This document shows, piece after piece, positions 50,434 through 62,177 of a stretch of DNA of 64,000 nt. This DNA comes from Onchocerca volvulus (taxonomy: Eukaryota; Nematoda; Chromadorea; Rhabditida; Onchocercidae). Position 1 is the first letter of the stretch. Each line of letters starts with the position of its first letter. Location: contig HG738139.1 of assembly GCA_000499405.2 (NCBI GenBank), positions 256,564-320,563 of the forward strand, read 5' to 3'. The notes beneath the pieces were generated by a model that saw only the letters and a list, made by a program, of their open reading frames with translations, made no database searches and was not told the origin of the DNA. A program made the translations under genes and the position numbers.

Positions 50434-51432
50434 AATTCATTTAGAATATGCCGGAGCTGTAAAATTTTATATGATGTATTGCTGTCTACAAAAATTACAT
50501 CCTTTGTCAGGAATATAGGTATTTTAGTTTAAATGTTGTAAATTGTATCATCACTTAGTGATCAGGATGTACTTAATGTTTTATCAAATATACGAAAACG
50601 ATCAAAGATGCGGATTCCCCGAAGATTATTTTGGATTGAATATTTTCTGCAATGAAAGGGGAACTTGTGGAATTTTTTCTCTGTGTAAAATATATAAATC
50701 TAAGTCTATTTAGAAATGTGAGAAACACATAAATCTCGAGTAGTAAGATGAATAAATCTCTCGAAAACAATCAAATATTGTAGTGGTATTTGCCTGAAAT
50801 TAATATCAACTCGCTCCTATACCTTTGTTTTCAAAATCTACTAATTCACAATTTATAACTCTTCATAATTAGAAATCACCTTCCCAAGGGAGGAAAATTA
50901 AGAAAATTTGAAATGTGTACCTTCACGAAACCAAAAATAATTATAAATGGCCTTATCATTCGTATTACATTTATATTGTGAGGAAAAACAAATTTTTTTT
51001 TTCAAGTAAATATGAAAGATGCGAAGAAATAACTTGCATAGTCTTAACATTTCTAGTATTCACGCTACTGAATATCATACATTATGATATATAATCAAGG
51101 TAAAAAAAGAGCACCTCATTGCCGTGGAGCATATATGATAGATCATGGCTATTTATGTATGCTTTTTTCATATTTCAATTAAAGATATTTGAGCTTTTCT
51201 ATTGAAATATCTCATCGGAAAAAGCATCTGGTTGATCAGTCTCCATAGAAACTCGGTGAAGAATCAAGATGTCGATCCTTTTTAAATTCATCAAAATTGC
51301 TCCATATGAAAGTTTTTATTCTTGCATGGCATTTCGACAGTAATGTAAGCGATGACATTTCTACTGCTATTATGATCATTACTGCTATATTTTTGTCAAA
51401 TTTAAATTTACATTGTTGGTTATGAGTTCATT
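50434..51432. other. Convergent intergenic region, sgt-1 / taf-9
   Basis: About 1 kb between converging genes. Candidate poly(A) signals are AATAAA at 50751-50756 (plus, sgt-1) and TTTATT at 51315-51320 (AATAAA on minus, taf-9). No other gene is seen. Confidence 0.6.
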
Positions 51433-52532
51433 TCATGGTACATCGAAATCTTCGTCATCAGTTGCTTTTCGTTTTAACAGATTAGTGATTGCTTCCGGTC
51501 GGGTTTGCCGGGTCATTTCTGCGGGCCGTACAGTTGGTTCTTCTTTTCGGGTCATCTGTTCGTTGATTTCACGTAGCTGCTCATTACTCTAAAATATAGT
51601 AGTTGAATATCGAAGCAAAAAATAACGAACGGCGAAATTCTTAAATTTTCAGAAGTCAATAATTTAAGCATAACAATGGATTTAAAATTCTGTGTATCAG
51701 AGGAATTAACGAAAAAACTGCTACCTTCCATCCCATATTTGGCTGTATCAAGCAAAATCGGTCATTTGGTAACCGTAAGCCGTAATTTTGCCGAATTGGA
51801 GGGAGTGGTATAGCATTCTTTTGTTCTGCAAGTTCTACCAATAACTGCCTACTGGGTCGTTCACTTTTCCAAAAGCCTGTCGAAGAAAAAGAAATGAAAA
51901 TATTGGATAATGCAGAAGTAATATGTTTAAGAAATATTCTTAGAGATGAAAAATAACAGTAAAAATAAGCTTACACTTCAGAACAGTAATTATGAGCATA
52001 ATCTTCATAATGATAAGATTTCATTATGAAGATAATTTTGCACTATGTAATATAAAAAAGTGAATTAAGGATGATGATAAGTGTGCATTGCCGAAAATAT
52101 TGTTGAAAATATTTTCGTTTGATTATCAAATGCAGTTAAGGAAGAAAACTATATTATCAATAGCAAACTGTACATCAAACGAACCTGCGTTATCAATGGC
52201 AAATTGTACATCAGCTTCATCAATCTGTTTTTTTCCTGCATGCTCACTGATTGACCGAGCATCTTCTAGAATTTCTGCCGTGTATCTGTAAAAAGATTAT
52301 TACCACCGTTATTCGATATTCGATAATGTTATGAAAAAAATTTTTACAGCTACTCTTACAACTCAATGCGTCAGTATGATTATACATAAATCTCAACTAC
52401 ATACTTGAATAAATAACAGAACCTATATGCGAATTCGAGCATCTGCGAAATTACACGCGGCTCATAATCGGTAACTTCCATATCCTTTAGGATAGCTTCC
52501 ATAACTTGTGCATCATGCGGTATAGTACCCAT
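51433..52532 (-). CDS. taf-9: TFIID/SAGA subunit TAF9, 172 aa
   Basis: Minus exons: 52532-52423, 52285-52185, 51876-51725, 51588-51433 (519 nt). The N-terminal histone fold starts [20 protein letters not shown] and continues [37 protein letters not shown], matching TAF9 ([23 protein letters not shown]). After it come [18 protein letters not shown] and [19 protein letters not shown], the conserved TAF9 linker ([26 protein letters not shown]). The tail is short and polar, ending [13 protein letters not shown], as human TAF9 ends in an acidic run. TAF9 pairs with TAF6 through histone folds in TFIID and SAGA, and it acts in promoter recognition and co-activation in the nucleus. Confidence 0.95.
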
Positions 52533-53302
52533 TTAGACTAATCTTTACTGCTATCCTCTTAATTTACCAACAGCTGTACTTCTGAAAACTCAGTCCTTAA
52601 TTTCCAAATAAGAAATTTGAATACGAAGCAACGGAAGCGGGACCCTCTGGACTTATTCATCATTAGCAATTTCATTAGTTAGCAATGTTAATTGGATTTC
52701 AAGAGATCTAAAATGATAAAACTATCTCATTTGAAAATTGATAAATATATCAGCTTTGCGAGTATAATTGATATTTAAATTATAATAAAAACATTCCTCA
52801 AATTACCTCGGAGATCAGGAATTAAGTTATTAAATTAAAACAGTTTTAAACCGTTGGAAAATCACAAATGATACGCGTTCGACGGACAACTGATATTTGT
52901 TTAAACAAAGATACACAAATATTTAAAGCTACCTAATATTTAACTCTCTCTGTTCCTTGAGAATATTATATCAAAATTAGCAGGATATGACAGCAGTTTA
53001 TTCACATGAATATATTTCAAATTTGTTTAAAAGTTGAAGAGTTAACAAGGCATGAATACTGAACTGATTCCTTCTTCCTATCTAAAATCCTATTTTCAAA
53101 AAAAAAAAAAAGTAATCGAATATCCGGAAATTCAATTCTTGAAATGAGCAACAGTTATTTATTTAATCTTTTTTATGCAATGATAATCAGTACAAATAAA
53201 TTACAAAGTCCACGATAATCATCTTTTGCAGCAACTATGATAATGACATACGTTAAAGGAAAATATAATTTCAAACAAGTTTTCCCATAAAATTACTACT
53301 TT
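52533..53302 (-). other. Spacer between mlc-3-like gene and taf-9
   Basis: About 770 bp between two genes read leftward. It contains AATAAA on minus (plus TTTATT at 53158-53163), about 140 bp after the myosin light chain stop. No gene is seen. Confidence 0.55.
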
Positions 53303-54560
53303 TCAAGCATGCATAATGGCTCGTACAAAGTCGGAAATGTTTACATTGCCATGTGAATCGTCATGACCAGTCAGAAGTTGATCAACCTAAAAAAAGAAAC
53401 ACAAATATTTATGATACTTGCATGAAGATGTGGCAAAATCTGAATTCATGAATATGTATATTTTGTAAATGAAGTCGTTGGATTACATCATTTCTGCATC
53501 GGATTACATCGCTTCTGCACTTTTTTTCTTTTTGAAATTATCAGAAAACTGCCTCATCTATAACATCTTTTGAAGACAAATTTTATTGCCGACTTATTTT
53601 CTGCAAATTGGGGAAAAAATGTTTAGATCTTGGAAAATTTGAATTTTCGACTTACTTCTTCATCTGATAAACGTTCGCCGAGAGTTGTTAATAAGTGTCT
53701 TAATTCAGCAATATTGATTAAGCCATTTCCCTAAAACAAAGAATTTTATATATTTAAAAAATGATCACTAAGAACAAAACTTTACTGCAATTTATAATAC
53801 ATAACAAAACTGTAGTAAAGCTACATAAAGCTTTATTACAATTTTATATATATATGTAAAATTTGGTAATACAAAATCTAACCAATTACCTCTTTATCAA
53901 AATGAGATAATCCTTCCACGAATTCTTCCAGGGTATGATTTTCACGACATTTATTCACTGATTGATAAATCGGAACAAAATCTTCGAACGTAATACGAGT
54001 TTCTGGAAAAATCTATGAATTGTTCAGATTAAAAATTTCTCAATTCAAACGTAATATTGCTAAACACCATTTCAGACTTATAATTTTTAAATAAAGTCAT
54101 GACATCAATGTTATTATTACAATTTAAAATAAGGAATGGTCAATATCAAAGATTCTTTATACTTAATACTTTTTTTTTGTGTATATTGTAGATAATATTA
54201 AATTAATTTTTCATTTGTATATAGAAATGTTGAATAGAATAACCGATAGAGCAAATGTTTCGTAGCTTTTTTTCTCGAAAATAAAATAAAACTTGAAAAA
54301 TTAAAAAAACAAAATTTCAGTAATGTACCAGGATCAGTCCAATGTGAGCAACATTTCTGGATTTCAGCTTCTGTTGGATTTTGTCCAAGTGCACGAAGAA
54401 CATCACCAACTTGGGCTACTCCTATTCGTTCATCTCCCTGAATATAGGAATTTAATTACAGATTACAAAGACATCCACCAACCTCCCAATTACACACCTT
54501 TGAATCGAAGTAGCAGAATACTTCACGACATTCCGACAATTGTTCATCCGCAGACGTCAT
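53303..54560 (-). CDS. mlc-3: Myosin essential (alkali) light chain, EF-hand family, 147 aa
   Basis: Minus exons: 54560-54498, 54437-54329, 54002-53890, 53730-53656, 53386-53303 (444 nt). The protein opens [20 protein letters not shown], then [20 protein letters not shown] and PTEAEIQKC, the first lobe of an essential light chain. The second lobe carries [40 protein letters not shown] and [20 protein letters not shown], ending FVRAIMHA. This is the layout and length (about 150 aa) of C. elegans MLC-3 and vertebrate MYL1/3/6. Essential light chains stabilise the myosin lever arm and mostly do not bind calcium. Here only the third loop ([12 protein letters not shown]) looks close to a functional EF-hand. 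Calmodulin or troponin C is excluded by the poor loops and by the NPTEAE and [10 protein letters not shown] motifs. Confidence 0.93.
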
Positions 54561-54610
54561 TACTTATAGACAAATTAACACTCCAATTAGCTCTGAAATT
54601 CATATACATT

Positions 54611-54643
<33 letters not shown>

Positions 54644-55496
54644 AAAAAGAAAATTAGCTTCCAGACGGTATAAATGAAAAACGCAAAAGTAAATAAGATT
54701 CCAAAATTTATACAAAGTTCTGGCTTTTTTCTTTTTCTTTTTTTTTTATTATCTCATCAAAAAATGGAACTTTCCCCAATAATATTCGATTCCCATTGTA
54801 TGTGAGTATATCCAAATCGTAGAACCGGAATTTTCCAAGTCAAATCATTTAGAAAACAATAACAGAACGATTTCATACATGATAGAATAAATGTTTGATC
54901 AAATATTATAATTTTCAAAATAAATGAGGTAAGCAATAGTAATTGCTCGGATAGTTTCACTGACCCTACATTGGGTAACCCACAATGTATTATCATCTAT
55001 TGCATGGTGATTTATCTTTATTTTGAATTTGAATATATTTTACAATCACCGATTACCAGTATAATCATTACGAATCGACCTTGACTTGATTTTACCTTTT
55101 TCATCATTGTCACTATGCCCACGTCATTTATATACTGAACAAAATATTTTTAATCAGATATATTGAGTTTTATTTCGATATACGAATTGAAACTGCAAAT
55201 TATCAATTTACCAACTTGTTTCTTCAAAAAAATTTATTACATATGATGTCACTGTGAAGAGAAATAAGAAACAAAGAAAAAAAGCATCAGAAAACAAAAT
55301 TTAATCATCAATAGTCGCTGAACATAATCGATTACAAGGAATTAAATTAAAATTGGAGAGACTGAAATGAATAGCTTAGTAAATGATATCTGAATTCCTA
55401 CTAAAAAAAACCAACATCTAATGAACAGCGAAAAAAAAAGGAAAGAGATCAATAATATTTCATTTGAAAGATTTATATGATTTACAAATAATTAAT
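54561..55496 (-). other. Spacer between hus-1 and mlc-3-like gene
   Basis: About 940 bp with a 30-bp poly-A run at 54612-54641 (plus) and a minus-strand AATAAA (plus TTTATT at 55233-55238) about 260 bp after the hus-1 stop. An AG acceptor (plus 54563-54564) lies two bases before the light-chain ATG and may be a spliced-leader site. Confidence 0.5.
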
Positions 55497-58137
55497 TTAT
55501 GCCATCCCGCTCACGACATATAATAATGAAGCTTCATTTTGTTCCAGTGAAAATATTGCCATCTTCTCTGGTACTATACCTGAAGCAATTGAAAAATTTA
55601 TTTTGATGTATCGAATATTACGAAATTCAGCTGTGTCAGTTATTCTTCAATCATTCTTCATTAATCATCGACAAACTATGCCAGTTTCTTAGTCCCGAAT
55701 TTGCATAAGATTTGTCGGTACAACAATATCAGCAAGGAATGGAACTTACTGAGCAAAATTCGCGATGCTGTAAAAAGGCTGGAAAAACTGCGAAGAAAAA
55801 GATGAACTGCTCTAATATCAATACGTACTATTTTTAATACACCCGGATCATTTGCATCATTTGCTGGAATACATGAATATATTGTCTATTTTTCTTATTG
55901 TACCAAAAAATCTTTTGGATGCTTAAAAGTTAAAAAATATGATTCTTTTAACTGACTAAATTATGAAAAAAACAGAAAAAAAATTTTATTAGTTAAGGTA
56001 TTAATTATGGTCCAGGACACAAAAGTTGTTTGACGCTATTAATCATTTACTGCTACCAAACTGGTGATCTGAGATTGCTAATAAATTAATTAAGGTCAAA
56101 AATATTCTTAAAATAAATTTTCAACCAAAACATACAAAAAGTTTTATATCGATAATAATTTCCTCCAAATCAAATTCCTATACTAAAAAATTTTTTCTAA
56201 TATAATATCATCACCAAATTTTCTTCTTAGCCAAAAAGTTTTCTAAAATTGCATATCGTGTATTGGCACTGCTCCTATTCAGCAAAAATATAACTTGGAT
56301 ACTACCGAACACATATCGATTTTTTAAAATGAGAAAATAATGAATAATACCATGATCATTTTGCAGCGAAGCAACGGAAAGATTCGAGAAATGTACAACA
56401 ATATTTGCCATATCTAGGTCACCACAAAATTGAAGTTCACCTTTTTGATTTCCTTTAATCTCCTGAAAAAAATGAAATTTCTGCTTTCATATTGATTTTA
56501 TTCTCATTTTCAAAACACCATTTTTAATCATACTGACAGGATCATCTCACTGCAAATAATTTACCATATATTTTACTCCCATATTTTTGAACGAAGTCAC
56601 TAAGTTACGTATTGTCGATAACGATGGAAGATAGAGAGCAACCTAAAATTTCTTCAATGAGTAACAGCCAGAAATTGAAAAAAGAAAATTTTTGAAACAC
56701 AAAATGGATTTTAATTTTACAGATTCCAATTTTTTAAAGTAACAGTCATTATATTTAGTATCTTAGCTAGTTATTATGGGGTACAAAAAAAGAAACTTTC
56801 CGATACAGAAAATACATTACGACTAAAATAATTTGAGACTTAATAGTTCTTGAAATTACAACATCCTCTGCAAAAAGATGCATGAAAGATATTTTTTTGA
56901 TACAAACGAAAAATGTATTCCATTCATTAAAAAATCACTGAAAAAAAAAATAGTCGGTATCCGATTTATTGTATCGCATCACTTGGCTATGACTAAATTA
57001 CATGCCTAGTATAACTATAATGAATTTTCTCGAAACAGACTTATCATGCTAACATGTTAATGTCAAGAAATTCATTTTAAATTACTTTCGATTGATTAAT
57101 AATCCTTATGAATTTCAAAAAATTGTGAAACATTTATAATATAGCAATTAATGAACTACCGAAATATTATTTAAAGCTGGCATATCATAAGTCTTCCAAT
57201 ATTTGGTTGGAATCAATACTATAGGTAATTCATAAGTCATCCCACACGATCTTTGTTCAACTTTTAAATGCGGTATATTGCCAAGTTTGACTAAACGGAT
57301 TTTCGTCGACCGATCCTTTACATTCATACTTTGGAACAAGTAATCTTTACCCACTTCCATATAGATTTCATTGAATTCTTCCGATACACCACCCATTATG
57401 TACGTTGAAAAAAATTCCGCCTGAATTTTAAAATTACAAAAAAAATTCCAAATACTTTTCGGTTTAAAAAGAATTGATATGTTTTCACCAAACCTAAATA
57501 AATTTAAATTTTTAAATGGTCATTCATTTGCTGAATACTTACTTCTTTCCTAAAAATAAAACATAAAAAAAAAAAACTCAAAAACCTCAAAATATAAACT
57601 GCAATGTAAAATGAATAAAGTTTAACAATTTACATTACCAAACTACCGTAAATTTTTCGAAACTGCCAAAAGTTAGATATTTGAATAAATACATCATCCC
57701 ATAAATTCCAAAAGCTTACCACATTAAGTGTTATTTGCAAGTAATTTCCATTATTAGCTAATGGACAAGGATTGAGCAAATAAATAGCATCAGGTGTAAT
57801 TCGCAAAGTCACCTTATCTTTGCATAACTTTGCAACAAATTCAGTGATTTCTATTAAAAAAAAAGAAAAATTTATATTACTTTTCAATAATTAATGTTAT
57901 GATTCCGAAAAATGAATGTTTAGTAAAACTAAATTTCATTGCAATAATTAACTACACTCAAGAAATATTACTCGAACCGCTGCAATTATATTGCAAATAA
58001 AATTAGTAACAGTGCAAATTTTTACTGACTAATGAAATTAAATAATACAAAAAGAATAACCAAAGAAATAATTCATGAAGCTTACTTGACAGCGTGTCCG
58101 CCGCACCACTCTCCGCCAGAATGGCAAGGAATTTCAT
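55497..58137 (-). CDS. hus-1: HUS1, 9-1-1 DNA damage checkpoint clamp subunit, 276 aa
   Basis: Minus exons: 58137-58086, 57850-57720, 57420-57160, 56642-56565, 56462-56351, 55863-55750, 55579-55497 (831 nt). The start MKFLAILAESGAADTLSKI matches the MKFRAKIVDGACLNHFTRI opening of HUS1. Further matches are AKLCKDKVTLRITPDAIYLL, MGGVSEEFNEIYMEVGKDYL, LPIVLIPTKYWK, VALYLPSLSTIRNLV, GNQKGELQFCGDL, VRIDIRAVHLFL and the closing ASLLYVVSGMA. HUS1 is about 280 aa in human. With RAD9 and RAD1 it forms the ring-shaped clamp loaded at damaged DNA to activate ATR signalling. It starts two bases after a GATTACAG acceptor and only about 200 bp after the stop codon of the RAD51C-like gene, which suggests it is the second cistron of an operon. 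Confidence 0.95.
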
Positions 58138-58139
58138 AT

Positions 58140-58147
58140 CTGTAATC
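58140..58147 (-). promoter_or_regulatory. Likely spliced-leader acceptor of hus-1
   Basis: On the minus strand GATTACAG ends two bases before the hus-1 ATG. There is no upstream cis exon to join, because the region before it is the 3' end of the neighbouring gene, so trans-splicing is the simplest reading. Confidence 0.65.
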
Positions 58148-58322
58148 AAAAATTTTAATAACATAGGAATTATCACGATTAATTTTCGTCACGGAATTCC
58201 AACTTCAAATGCATTTTAAAAAACGCAGAAAAATTAAGATATCCAGAAAGACACTGCAATTGAAAGTACCCAATGACATACAACAATGCAACAGATACTA
58301 CAACAAACAGCTTACTGTAAAA

Positions 58323-58328
58323 TTTATT
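58323..58328 (-). terminator. Candidate poly(A) signal of the RAD51C-like gene
   Basis: AATAAA on the minus strand only 12 bp after the stop codon, within the 202-bp intercistronic gap, as expected for an upstream operon gene. Confidence 0.5.
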
Positions 58329-58339
58329 TATAAATTATA

Positions 58340-60364
58340 TTACATCACAATATCATGTTCAATTTCCACCAATCCACCTTCCTGTAAAAGAGAAAATTCA
58401 GAAAAAAAATCAAGAAAAAAATATTAAAAAAAATAGTCTCATGAAATGATTGCAAAAATAATGGATAAAATATAAAAATATGCTGATACTAATGTACCGT
58501 TATTTTGAATGGTACTGAACCATTCTTAGCGGATGGCGATTTTGTCAAGAAAATTGAACTGTTTCGAGAATCAGTATCCGGTGGACATAACCACAAACGT
58601 GTACTCGGACGATGAGACCTGGAAAAAATAATCCTTAGCTAAACAGACTTATATTTTAGCAAATTTGACCACAGAAATTTCAAAAATTCCATGACTTTTC
58701 TCAAATTACAATTTGTAAATTAGGATTTATTTTTCTCAAATTACAATTTGTAAATTAGGATTTATCTATAGCTATTTATTAATAAAAAAAATGTACTTCT
58801 AGTCTTCGCTAACAAAACAAAAAAAAAATATTACCATGAAGTACCCAGAGCAGATGCAAGATGAGCTTCATTATCTTTCTCATTTTCGAAGCGATAAGTA
58901 ACATGATTTACGGCAATAACCGGAAATAAAAATTGTATTAAATTATAGCAATGAAATAGCTTTAAATTTTACGGTGTCAAAGCAAAATATTTAAACAATT
59001 CTTTGTCAAAAATAAGAAAAATGATGAATATAATTCACCGGAAGGACTGAGTTTTTATATAAAATTTGAAAATTTACAATTAATCTATAAGAAACAGCCA
59101 ATTTTGAAAGAGTTCGAGAAATTTCTAGTCTCGATCGTAATGCACAGTCATTTTCACCACGCAATGGCATCGCAACACTGTCCACAATTATAAGACCAAT
59201 CTGAAATCTCATCAATTATATACTGTGTTGCGAAAAGATTGTTTTGATTGTCAGTTCGCTTCATTTTTTTGATCATATATTTCTTACTCTTTGGAAGAGC
59301 TAGTGAAGAAATTCATGAATCATCATGACGAGATGGGACGAAATGTGAGATCAACAAAGTAACATAATACACTAATGTTACTATAGTTAAAAAGTAAGAA
59401 AATAAATTACATAATTCTTCATTTTTAACATTCCGTGATTTCGCACAAATTTAAAAATTATGGCGTGAATCAGAAAATCTATTTCAAACATGACATATAT
59501 TCTTAGGAAGTTTCTGAATTTTGCTATATCGATAAAAAATTTCAAAATTTAATACTTCAAAACTTATAATGTCTAGAGAATCGTTGTTCTAAAAAACAAT
59601 ACAAATTATAAACAGAACTTTCGGATTTCGTTGTAAAAGAAAAAATTCATCACTCGGTATATCTTTTTTATAAACGATGGAATAGAAAAACACACGAGAA
59701 AAATTAATGAACCTCTGGATTTTGTTGAACCAACAATTCTAATCGATGAATAGCACTTGTTAATTCAACCAAATCACGACAGCGGCTAACTCTTATACGT
59801 TTTAACGATTCCAATGGTTCAACTGCTTTTAATACGTTTGTTGCAATGTCACAGATACGTTTCGTATGAAATCCACCTTCTGTATCCACATATACACTAT
59901 CCTTTTTTTTCTCATTTTTCTGCATATTAACTGCTAACTGCATACTGAATAAAATATATCAACGTTGAAAAGAACTTTTTAAAATCATTTTTGCCAACTT
60001 TTTGCTCAAAATAATTTTCCAAAATATAAAAATCAAACAAAAAACCAGAGTTCTTAATTTTTTTTTATATTTTTTGTTGAATAAGAGGAATCAAACAACA
60101 CCAGAATTGTGATTTCCCAGTGGCTGATAAGCCAACAATCTCGAGGAAAGTACTCGGTGATATGCCACCTCCGAACAGAGCATCTAAAGATTGCAAACCA
60201 GTTTCAAGCAATTCATCAATTTGTTCAAGTTTGTATAAATCATATGCATTAATTAGCTCCATTGCAATATCACTTACTCCGGAAAAGGATGAAAAATTTG
60301 ATTTTAATTCAACAGAAAAATAATTGCAAATCTTTTTTATATGAAAAAAACGATCAGCAAACAT
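58340..60364 (-). CDS. RAD51C-like RAD51 paralogue, 288 aa (one junction non-canonical)
   Basis: Minus exons: 60364-60102, 59944-59713, 59200-59078, 58920-58835, 58618-58498, 58381-58340 (867 nt). Residues 55-85 hold GLQSLDALFGGGISP and the Walker A GLSATGKS. Then come MQLAVNMQK, VYVDTEGGF, RVSRCRDLVEL, Walker B IGLIIVDSVAMPLRGE, LGTSWSHRPSTRLWL and LTKSPSAKNGSVPFKI. This order and spacing match human RAD51C (CMQLAVDVQ, FIDTEGSF, YYFRCRDYTELL, LVIVDGIAFPFR, LGESWGHAATIRL, YKSPSQKECTVLFQI). The helix-hairpin-helix N-terminus of RAD51C is shortened. RAD51 paralogues load and remodel RAD51 filaments in homologous recombination; the C. elegans counterpart would be RFS-1 or RIP-1. Homology requires exon 4 to begin at 58920, but the intron ends TTTCCG, not AG. 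The only in-frame canonical acceptor would add 13 residues (58959-58921). Confidence 0.88.
58696..58765. repeat. Perfect 35-bp tandem duplication
   Basis: The unit beginning TTTTCTCAAATTACAATTTG occurs at 58696-58730 and again at 58731-58765 without any mismatch, inside intron 4 of the RAD51C-like gene. It is either a very recent duplication or an assembly artefact. Confidence 0.9.
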
Positions 60365-61057
60365 ATGAAATTACAAGTAAATAAGTAATTACAGATATTA
60401 AAGAACTAAACAGTATAAAAAGTGATGTTATCACAAATAAATAGGTCTATCAGCTATGCAATAGAAGGTTTGGAATAAAATTTTCAATGATGATTGTCAG
60501 ACATATCATATTCTACTGATTTTAACAAATGTACTTCAACATCAAATGATTTGATTTTTTCGACTAAATTTAATGAAGTCTGATAAGGAACATTTTTGTT
60601 GAGTGGTATGGAATTGACCAGGCTAGAATACAGGTGGGAATTTAAAGGATTGATGAACTGAGAGATGATAAATATTCGAATAGCATAACAGTAAATAAGT
60701 AGAATATTTCTTGAAATAAATGAGGTGAAATCAAGACAACAAAAAACTTCGAGAAAAAAAAGGAATATTGAATTCCTCTAATTTTTCTACCAAACTGGCA
60801 GGAAATACTACATCAAAATAAAGAAACAAAAACTGATAAGATCTCAAATGGTTTAAAAAACAGACTGAAAGCACAAAAATAATGACATATTTGAGCAGCG
60901 ATAAGTATAAATATTAAATAGCTTGCAGTTAATCAGGAAGTAAACAAAGCTTGGGATGACAAATCAGAAGCCTATCACTAATAAATGTGTATAGCTTATA
61001 GTGATGTTATAATGATCTGAGAGAATAAAGAGAGTGATAAGTTGGTGATAAGCATGG

Positions 61058-61123
61058 ATACGGTGATTACAACAAGTTCCGAATATTCCAGATAATGATT
61101 GCAACAAAGCTGAATCACCGTAT
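61058..61123. repeat. 11-bp inverted repeat ATACGGTGATT / AATCACCGTAT
   Basis: Perfect arms at 61058-61068 and 61113-61123 separated by 44 bp, in the shared upstream region of two divergent repair genes. It could be a hairpin or a paired protein-binding site; function unknown. Confidence 0.6.
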
Positions 61124-62162
61124 AATTCCTCCAGTATCCAACTGCTTCATTAAAATCTTTTCAGAATATATCCCCAGTAGACCTGAATTCATGTTGCGAT
61201 CGAATTGGAATATCAGTGGATGCTCAATGGGCTAGAGTTCATATTGCTATTGGACTGAGTGATTAGATTAAAGAGATAAAGATCATTGTTATAAATTACT
61301 TTTCCAAGCAGTCCGTTCAGTTCCAGGAATTCCGGAAGCCTGATTTACTGTGGTACTACTCTGGGGATCTAATCCATTGCTGTACCGATGTAGTATCTAT
61401 AATATCTCAAGAAATATCTACGCTACAATATATCTGCAAAAAAGTGTGTATGCGTTCATCCGGCATTCAAATGTAATGTAAATTGGTAGTACTCTAAATT
61501 TTATTTTACTTCGCTTTCTTTTTTTTTTTTTGTTTGATTGGAATTTAACAAGCATTAAAGTTAATTTTCACTTGAAAATTCTCATCTGTATCTTTAAAAA
61601 TTTTCGGAAATGCTTTTGAGTATTATAGCATAGATATTACTTAGACAAATAATTAAATATTTCTTCAGGACAATCTTATTTTAATTTATATGAATTGTTT
61701 GCAAGGCTACGATTCACCTTACTTTGCCTGCCAAAGCCATTATTTACTTTATCTTGTGTGTGATACGTTCCATGAATAGGTTTCCAGGTATATTAATCTT
61801 TATTTGCTCTACTTGTGTCATAAATAATACTTTTACAAAGATAGTTACATTTACTTGATATTATATACAGATGATTTATGTGATGTATTTCCATGGATCC
61901 ATATTTACTTAATAGATAATAAGGAATGAAATTTTAATAGTATTATTTCTGAATAATCTAATTTATTAGGCAAATAACTTATTGTTTAATTTCAAATGCA
62001 TTACCCAGACAATCAATGCATTTCAGTTGCCACATTTATTGGGGAAAAAATGAACGATTACTGATTTCCAGTTTCTTTGCCTTATTTGTTCAACAAATGC
62101 TTGTGTACCGATTGACATTTTTAAATTTAAATTTCAAAATTCCTATCAATTCTGGAAGTCAA

Positions 62163-62170
62163 TTTTGCAG
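62163..62170 (+). promoter_or_regulatory. Likely spliced-leader acceptor of polymerase eta
   Basis: TTTTGCAG ends at 62170, seven bases before the ATG at 62178. The frame is open upstream of the ATG for about 54 codons, but the family alignment begins at MEKRRIIALID, so the upstream part is taken as untranslated. Confidence 0.55.
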
Positions 62171-62177
62171 ATACGAT

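Larger units (their letters stand above)
60365..62177. other. Divergent intergenic region, RAD51C-like / polymerase eta
   Basis: About 1.8 kb between divergent DNA-repair genes, so it should hold both promoters. The part at about 61000-61460 is less AT-rich, has an 11-bp inverted repeat (61058-61068 and 61113-61123) and exon-like open segments discussed in the findings. No gene is firmly supported. Confidence 0.5.
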
